DNA from: Haberlea rhodopensis
Lineage: Eukaryota > Streptophyta > Magnoliopsida > Lamiales > Gesneriaceae
NCBI GenBank assembly: GCA_907163345.1
Contig: CAJQUN010000008.1
Location: 11,447,691 to 11,511,690 of the forward strand
Length of the DNA stretch: 64,000 bases
Direction: 5' to 3'
Made by a program: the position numbers and the translations under genes. Below, piece after piece: positions 56,901 to 64,000 of this stretch. Under the pieces are notes generated by a model. That model saw nothing but the letters and a program-made list of their open reading frames with translations, was not told the origin of the DNA and searched no databases. Position 1 is the first letter of the stretch. Each line of letters opens with the position of its first letter.

Positions 56901-58141
56901 TGTGAGGACCCGTTCCTAATTGAGTGTTTAATTATCACACAATGATTATGTATTTGTAAACAGCGTAAGATTATTTAAAATTCTACCAACACGTGGTACT
57001 AAAAATTTCGGCATGACCTCACCTCGCGAGGGACATACCAAAAAAATGAAAACACAATAATAATATCCCAGTGCATAAAGTAAATACATAATACCATATC
57101 ATGCACAATAGGCATTCAGCATATAAGCTGTACTAAAAATATTTACATCATACCATAGCATGCACAATAATTCTCCAGCACACATTTCATACTCAAATAT
57201 TTACATAATACCATCAACTGTAAATAGACACAGTATAACACAATTATTCAGACTGAACTGAATAAACTTAATTTACATAGTTATACTATCCAGAACACAC
57301 CTTGGTATACTTAACTATCCTATGACTGGGATAGACAAAAGAAAACAACCTCAGGATGGCTTCCATCGAGCATTCCCTCTTTGGGATCCTGTTTACCTGT
57401 AATACCTGTCATTGTCCACACACAAAGATAAGAACGACCCCCTTTGGGGGCGAGGCAAAGCCCAATATGAAACTATCAAGTAATTACAACATGCATCTAT
57501 AAAATGTGATATATGATGTAATGCAGTGCAATGTAATGCAATGCATGTAATGTACAATGAATCGAAATCTCAAGATACCAAAATATCAGAGTAACAAAGA
57601 AATGTATCATCAATCAATATCAAGCTCGAGCATAGGGTGGCGGCATCGCGCGATATAACTCCTCCATCGCAGTACCCAACTTCCCTCATGTCTAGGTCCG
57701 GCGACAACGCGCGTGACTACAGTTGCTACCTAAACTGTCTGTCAACACCGTGACCAGCGTCCCCATGACACTATAGATCTCAATCATAATCAAATGATAT
57801 CAAAGGATTGGTAAGATCAATATGAAATGTCCAACGTATATGTCATGTATCGATGTACATTTATCAAAATGATGTGTGTTGACAAAACATTTATTTCATA
57901 CACCGATATAATAACTATGAACGATATGAATGCTCCATAATTCAACTAAAACCATATTGACAAGTAATTTCACGTAATTCACATATGTTCAGCAAATCAT
58001 GTATCAAATAATACAGATACATGTCGTATGTTACCGATCGCAACATACCTTAGTTCTTTTGCTAAATGTTGAATATCGTCTTCGTAGTTCGTGGAACTCC
58101 AATGTCGTATGTTAATCTATAAATCCATACAATACCATCAT
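56901..58141 (-). repeat. X-type chromovirus LTR fragment (3' part)
   Basis: On the minus strand it ends AACGGGTCCTCACA and includes CCTCGCGAGGTGAGGTCATGCC near 57015-57035, typical of Tekay-like LTRs. The stretch near 57990-58060 is similar to 20-75 at the left edge of the window. No primer site or coding is attached on its 3' side, so it is a truncated or solo LTR. The MITE at 58145 interrupts it. Confidence 0.75.
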
Positions 58142-58144
58142 TTA

Positions 58145-59422
58145 GGGGGGTGTATTGGTTATAGACTTTTATTGACTTTTAATGACTTTTATGGAGTTTA
58201 AAAGTCTAGAGGTATTCAATCCAGACTTTTATATACTCTACAAAAGTCTAATGGTATTCAAGACAGACTTTCGTAGAGTTTTAAAAAGTCAGGTGGTATT
58301 CAATCATGAATTTTTAAAACTCCATAAAAGTCTATAGGTATCCAAAATCTCATAGACTTTTAATGACTTCTGTTGAAATCTTTAGGTACAAACTTTGATG
58401 CCCCATGTACATCCCAAAAAAGTTAAAAATTCTCCACCACTCCTAGTAAAGATTTGGAATGACTTTTATTTCCTAATTACCACCATCTCTCTTTACTCTT
58501 TGCTATTTTCATTTCCGACACGACCATATCCCCATTGGCTTTCCTCCCCTGTTTTCTACATGTACCCTTTCGTTAATTCATAATGTGCGGCTCTTTCTTC
58601 AATTATTATTTTTTTCACATCTTATTTTTTATCCAATATAATACTAATATTTATACAAGTATTTTGATAAAATAGCAAGTTAATGTGCTCAATTTTATAT
58701 TAGATGATATATTTTTAAAACGATTGTATGCGTCTATATCTATAGACAATTATAATAAATATTTTTTCTAAAATAAAAGATATTTATAACGATATAAATT
58801 ATCATGTTTAATATAAAAAGTATGTTTTAAGAATTTTTATAGTAGTCAGCTATCATCAAAAAATATTTTAAGTTTATAAAATGTTATTTAATAGAAAACT
58901 TTTGTTTTGTTACACAAAATTATAGATTACAATTATATAGCAACATTAACTGAATCTTCAAAGTCGTCATCTTGAAGATGCAAAAAAGTTGTTCAATATT
59001 TGCCATGCAAAAGAATTGAATATGTATTTTTCACATTTTTTACTGTTAAATAAGTAAAATATGTTTACATTAATAGTAAAAAAAAAATTATATGTTGAAT
59101 AAGTTATTTATGTTTCAATTGTTAGTTCAAAGAAATCAATTATAAGTTATAAAATCTATAGAGTCTATAAAATTCTTTTGATAATTCCATATAATTCTAT
59201 AAAAATTATTAGAAATCTATCAATTTCATAAAAGTTCATCATTTAAAAAAGTCATTAAAAGTCGATAAAGTCCATAGAAATCTATTGAAAAAGTCTACGA
59301 TACTCTATACAAATCTTTTTATAACTCCAGGGAATTCTATAAAAGTCATTAGAAATCTATCAACTCCATAAAAGTCAATCATTTAAAAAAGTCATTAAAA
59401 GTCAAGATTTAATACACCCCCC
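58145..59422. mobile_element. PIF/Harbinger-like MITE (TTA target duplication)
   Basis: 1278 bp with terminal inverted repeats GGGGGGTGTATT / AATACACCCCCC, flanked by TTA (58142-58144 and 59423-59425). Both ends carry many subterminal copies of AAAAGTC and AGACTTTTAT. The middle is AT-rich and no transposase is present. The open frame at 58395-58583 looks fortuitous. TSD and ends fit PIF/Harbinger. Confidence 0.85.
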
Positions 59423-59425
59423 TTA

Positions 59426-59859
59426 TATTCATCTATTTACTAAAAATTCCTTTAATTCACAATAAAAGAAAATGAGGAATATTTTATTTTTCTTTTAGAC
59501 ATTATATCAAATATTTGATACATTTTCTTTTGCCATTGAAATCTTATATCTTATCTTCCAGGTCAGTTCACATAAATGAGGTTCTACTTCAATGCATAAT
59601 TTCATTCTACTAACAATAAGTGGTTAAATAAGATGTAACAAGTCCCAGGCAACAACTATTATCCTAAACTAGCGGCAAATTCAATTTGAGGTAGCAACAT
59701 TGAAAAGAACGCACATGCTGTGACAAATGATAATAAATCCAACAACTGATTTACTTAGCTAAAACTCAAAACCATAAGGCCATAGTTGACTATACTGGAA
59801 GCTAAGCTCCTTGGACAACAGAACCATAAACGACAGTAACAAAAATCCCCAACAATAGC
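59426..59859. other. Unassigned AT-rich sequence
   Basis: No coding or repeat recognised. It may continue the X-type LTR interrupted by the MITE, but I could not align it convincingly. Confidence 0.3.
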
Positions 59860-61348
59860 TGATGTGGCTAGAAATAGACACATCTATTGCGTTTAATTGT
59901 TTACGATTTGGTATGTTTTGATGGATAATTTGATACATATGCTACATAATCGTATATTTGTGTAATTGTAGGTGAAATCGAAGAAATCGAGCTAACTAAG
60001 GCGAATAAAGGTCAAGAAAAGCTTTGGAGCTAATAAGGACTCAATGTAGATCAAGAAAAAGGCTAAAAATGTAATTTTAGTTGAAGCGATCGACCGCATG
60101 AAGGAGGCAATCGATCGCATTTGGACAGAAAGTTGAGCAACAAAATTTACGTTGCAGCGATCGATCGCGAGGATGAGGCGATCGATCGCCAAACCTTACT
60201 GGAGCAAAGCGATCGATCGCGAGAAAAGAGGCGATCGATCGCGAGAAAAGAGGCGATCGATCGCCTTTCGCCGAAAAAATAAGCCAGCGATCGATCGCTA
60301 CCTTATGGCGATCGATCGCCAGCTGAGTTTTGAAAAGTGTGGAGACTTTATTTCTTTCCTTTCCACATGGATTATACCCTACTCCACCAGCCTCCCTAGC
60401 TTTATAACTCGAAAATTAGTCTCTTTGGGAGAGAATTCAGACCTTAGAACATATTTTTAATTTTTAGAATAATTTTTCTTTCAATTTTTGTAAAGACGCT
60501 CGAAGAACGAAGACGGAATCAACAAGCCGGAATCGAGCTTCGCTTTAGTAACTTTCTTTTCTATTGATTGTTTGATGTTTTTAATACAATTTTTGTTAGT
60601 TTTAGATTTAACTATGCAGGGCTAAACATTTTGATTCTTGGTTGAGGGATACTTGCCTTTGGAATAGAAAAAACTTGTGAAAATTTTGGTTTGATTGTTG
60701 AATTTTTAATTCAATTTCAATTTGTTTTTCAGATTATGATTCTTATGATTGTTGTGTTTGATTGATAGATTGATCACCTAGTAATCACATACACTATCTA
60801 ATGCTAATAGAAGCAACTAAGATTAATAATTACCTGCTGTTGGTGTTATTAAATTCTTAGGAAAAACGATTGGAGGATTAATTCTAACGGCTGTAGTTTT
60901 TATTGATTAGATTCATCAAACTTACTAGTTTTGAAACTATCATTGAATTAACCTTAACGACTGTAGTTTTGGTTAAAGATGTGATAAGAGTCGAATTGAA
61001 TGCTGTTATCTTTTTTTACTACGATTAAGGTAAGTGAGGAATTAAGTTTTCAATTGATGAATAATAGAATGAATTCATATGTTTAGTAATTTGATGATCA
61101 AGTGAATAATTTCCAAAGGTAAAGTTGACCGAAAACCAAGAATTGCTTTTTAATCTTGATAAACTAATTAATTGTTTGCTTTCGTTTAATTTAGTTATAG
61201 TTAAAGAAATTTGATAACCCCCTATTTTGATACTTGTTAGCATAAAAGTATTCACTTCCCTGTGGGATCGATCCATACTCACGCTACTACATATTTACTG
61301 CTATTAACATGAGAGGGTTAATTTGGGCGTACGCGATAAACGCTACCA
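59860..61348 (+). repeat. Element B 5' LTR
   Basis: 1489 bp, TGATGTGGCTAGAAATAG to AACGCTACCA. Similar in order to the LTRs of A but visibly diverged. Palindrome cluster at 60086-60320. Confidence 0.92.
60086..60320 (+). repeat. GCGATCGATCGC palindrome cluster in element B LTR
   Basis: About ten copies, including an exact tandem repeat of AGGCGATCGATCGCGAGAAA at about 60210-60250. Flanking bases differ from those in A. Confidence 0.92.
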
Positions 61349-61353
61349 AATTT

Positions 61354-61371
61354 TGGCGCCGTTGCCGGGGA
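61354..61371 (+). other. Element B primer-binding site (Asp-tRNA type)
   Basis: TGGCGCCGTTGCCGGGGA five bases after the LTR end; full match to the expected Asp-tRNA complement. Confidence 0.93.
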
Positions 61372-61439
61372 AGGCAATTACTTTTGTGTTAGCGTCAGTT
61401 TATTTTATTTATTTCGTTATATACTATTGTGGTTTGTTG

Positions 61440-62960
61440 ATGAGTACAGGTGAACCCTCTAATCACGAAGAGAATTTTTACTACGATCCTGAGATCGAGA
61501 GGACACTACATCGGATAAGAAGAGAAGCAAGGTTACTTGAAGAGGAAGAAGAGAGGAACATGATGGCTGCAAATCAAAGCTTGAGGCAGTTGGTGAATCC
61601 TAACTTGGATCAACAACCTCTCTGCACCATTTTCCCTGCTCTCGCAAATAACGTAAATTTCGAACTCAAATCTGGTTTGATTAGTTTATTGCCATCTTTT
61701 CATGATCTTGCAGGTGAGAACCCGCATAATCACTTGATGGAGTTCCACGTGGTATGCACTACTATGAAGCCAGCTGGCATAACGGAGGAGCAAATCAAAC
61801 TACGAGCCTTTCCATTTTCTCTAAAGGATGCTGCTATGGATTGGCTATTCTACTTACCCTCCGGATCAATCACCACGTGGACTGATTTACAAAGAGTCTT
61901 CCTTGAGAAGTACTTTCCAGCTTCAAGAGCGACTAACTTAAGGAAAGAAATCTACGGTGTGAATCAATACCAAGAGGAGTCATTGCATGAGTACTGGGAG
62001 CGCTTCAAGAAGTTGTGTGCAAGCTGCCCACAACACCAGATAAGTGAACAGCCCACAACAGATAAGTGAACATTTACTCATACAATACTTTTATGAGGGT
62101 TTGTTATCTAGTGACAGGAACTTGGTTGATGCGGCGAGTGGAGGAGCTTTCATTGACAAGACAGCGTAGGAGGCAAGGAACTTAATAGCTAACATGGCGG
62201 CCAACTCCCAACAATTTGGACATGTTCGCCATGGACAACAGCCAAGAAAAGAGGTAAATGTATCCAAATTGGAACAACAACTGATTGATCTAACTTTTCT
62301 TGTGCGTAATCTTGCAGGAGGCAACGTGGGGAAGATGAAGCCGTGTGGAATCTGTCTAGCTGTGAACCATTCCACTGATGCATGCTCCTCACTACAAGAG
62401 ACAGCCACTGAGCACGTGAATGCAGCGGGAGGATTCCCAGGGTCACCACAAAGGGGCTATGACAATCCATCGAGCAATTACAATCAAGGGTGGAGGGACC
62501 ATCCGAACCAAGGATATGGGAACCCACAGATGCACCAACATCCACCCTATAGACCGCCATATCAGAGACCTCCACCACCTCCAGTGCACCCTCCTTCTGA
62601 CAGGTTAGAAAATATTATTAAAGTTATTGCTGAAAATAGCTTACAATTTCAATAGGAGACGAGGGCGAGCATCCAGAGTTTGACTACGCAAATGGGACAA
62701 TTGGCGACTTCGCTCAACAAGCTTGAAACAAGCATGTCAAATGGACTACCATCACAGCCAATTGTGAACCCCAAGTGAGAATGTGAGCGCCATCACTTTG
62801 AAGATGAGCGAAGGTGAAGATGAGGAGAAAGTGGTACTGACACCACCCGGAAGAGAAGAAGTGGAAGAGATGAAGGACGTTGAGGAGCTTATACAAGAGG
62901 ATGAACCGCGAGGTAAGTCCCCTCCACTCCGTGAGTACAAAAATGAACCCCATTCCCCCT
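61440..62960 (+). pseudogene. Element B gag (Athila-like), frameshifted
   Basis: Start codon chosen at MSTGEPSNHEENFYYDPEIE; the frame is open upstream into the LTR, but this ATG follows the primer site normally. The Retrotrans_gag core is intact (FPFSLKDAAMDWLFYLPSGS, HEYWERFKKLCASCP). A direct duplication near 62035-62068 then causes a stop at 62069. The rest is in other frames: 62194-62655 with CGICLAVNHSTDAC and the proline-rich linker, a stop at 62653, and an acidic tail to about 62960. Confidence 0.88.
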
Positions 62961-62964
62961 TTCA

Positions 62965-63974
62965 TTGAAGGTAAACTGGAAGGACAAGGGTACCAAGGGA
63001 CTCTACGAAATGTTTCGACGCTGCGAGGAGAACGCCCCACTACATTATGCCATAATGAAGGTGCCTCAATATGCTAGATTTTTGAAGGAGGTATGGAAAG
63101 TGGGTAAGAACAAGGAAGGCAAAGGGTGCCCCAAGATTGAGTTAGGTGAGAATGTTTCAGCGGACATCCAAAGAAGCATTCCCACAAAGTGTAAGGACCC
63201 TGGTATGTTTTCTATCCCTTGTGTGATTGGAACCACTAGAATTGAGAAGGCAATGCTAGATTTAGGATCTTCCATTAATGTCATGACTTACTCAATCTAA
63301 ACTCAACTAAAACCTGGACCTTTAAAACGAGACAACATTGTGGTTCAATTAGCTGAAAAGTCCACGGTTATACCTAGGGGATAGTAGAGGACGTACTTGT
63401 GCATGTAGAGAACTTGGTTTTCCCCGCCGATTTCTATGTCTTAGACATGGAAAATGGTGATCCATCTAGCCCCATTCTTTTAGGGAGACCATTCTTGAAA
63501 ACATCAAAATCTGTTATCGATGTGAATAGCGGCATGTTAACAATGGAGTCTAATGGTGAAATTGCAAAATTTAATATCTATGAATCCATTAAAACTCGCG
63601 AGCATTCTAGTTACGCTATCGATATAAATGATGAATTTGATGATGATTTTGATAATGATGATTTATGGGAGATGGGAAAGGCTACTGATGGCCTTGATGA
63701 CAAAGGAGGTATGGATTCGAGCCCTGTGCATACCGTTCATACTATTGCTGCTTTATCTACTCATGATACTGCTGACTTTCGCTCTTCTCACTTACAGGAT
63801 CATACGATTGAAAAGACACACCCTTCGGATCGACCACAAAAAGCCACAGATGTTGAAGGAGGAACAAAGACTGAAGACGCCCACTCAAAGGCGAACAAAC
63901 CAAAATTTAGAGGAGTTAAGAAGATATTGAGGTGCAAGAGGAAAGATAGAGCGACACCGCATCACCCACCTTGA
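62965..63974 (+). pseudogene. Element B retropepsin-like protease region
   Basis: Frame 62965-63300 contains AMLDLGSSINVMTYSI followed by a stop (a Tyr codon in element A). Frame 63399-63974 contains FYVLDMENGDPSSPILLGRP and the long acidic and basic tail ending HHPP. The acidic stretch DEFDDDFDNDDLWEMG is kept in both A and B. Confidence 0.82.
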
Positions 63975-64000
63975 TAGAGGACTGGCGTCGGGCCACCGAC

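Larger units (their letters stand above)
59860..64000 (+). mobile_element. Element B: Athila-like gag-protease element, runs off the window
   Basis: Sister of element A with a complete 5' LTR, an Asp-tRNA primer site, gag and protease. The last 30 bases (AGAGGACTGGCGTCGGGCCACCG) correspond to 6939-6961 of A, just after protease and before the non-coding block. So B too appears to lack RT and integrase at the normal place. Confidence 0.9.

Noticed and set aside
58395..58583. 62-aa frame inside the MITE as a transposase remnant
   Set aside because: It has no DDE or other transposase motif and shows low complexity.

Overview
This 64-kb window looks like gene-poor nuclear DNA of a flowering plant, probably a eudicot. 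The evidence is Ty3/gypsy elements with Asp-tRNA or Met-tRNA primer sites, SIRE-like and other Ty1/copia elements, an RTE-like LINE, a TTA-flanked MITE, and a piece of chloroplast atpB inside a retroelement. I recognise no intact host gene. The only long clean reading frame is a retrotransposon gag (28068-29513). Family resemblances are from memory; no search was run.

Nest 1 (about 1-42300). The backbone is an old minus-strand SIRE-like copia element, G. Its 5' LTR and PBS are near 41390, gag is 39630-41318, protease about 39040-39390, pre-integrase 38807-39000, integrase 23339-23660 plus 14960-15673, RT 13880-14930, RNase H 13418-13880, and an extra 3' ORF is at 11922-12458. G was broken up by several insertions: plastid atpB DNA (13040-13415); copia element F (15674-23333, TSD TTTTG); and gypsy element C (23690-38801, TSD ATCTG). 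C was itself hit by copia element E (26606-31801, TSD GAAGC) and by non-coding gypsy element D (33576-38045, TSD CCTTC). On the left, a chimeric, internally deleted chromovirus (about 1-11113) carries Athila-like element A in its LTR (3085-9877, TSD GCATC).

Nest 2 (about 42811-56250). A solo chromovirus LTR (42816-44695, TSD CAATG) is followed by an RTE-like LINE on the minus strand. The LINE is split by gypsy element H (46335-56212). The 5' LTR of H carries a second solo LTR (47742-49527, TSD ATTAT), and the matching 3' LTR of H keeps the empty site.

Right end. There is an Athila-type LTR fragment, a chromovirus LTR fragment, a TTA-flanked MITE (58145-59422), unassigned AT-rich DNA, and element B, a sister of A, running off the window.

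Three themes stand out. (1) Clusters of CGATCGATCG-type palindromes, or CGCCTGAGGCG in E, lie in the LTRs of at least five otherwise different families, often just upstream of the TATA box. (2) The better-preserved elements (A, B, C, D, E) carry gag-protease, gag or nothing, and none shows RT or integrase; those domains survive only in decayed elements. (3) A, C and D share a 3' non-coding block containing a short hairpin with apparently compensatory changes.
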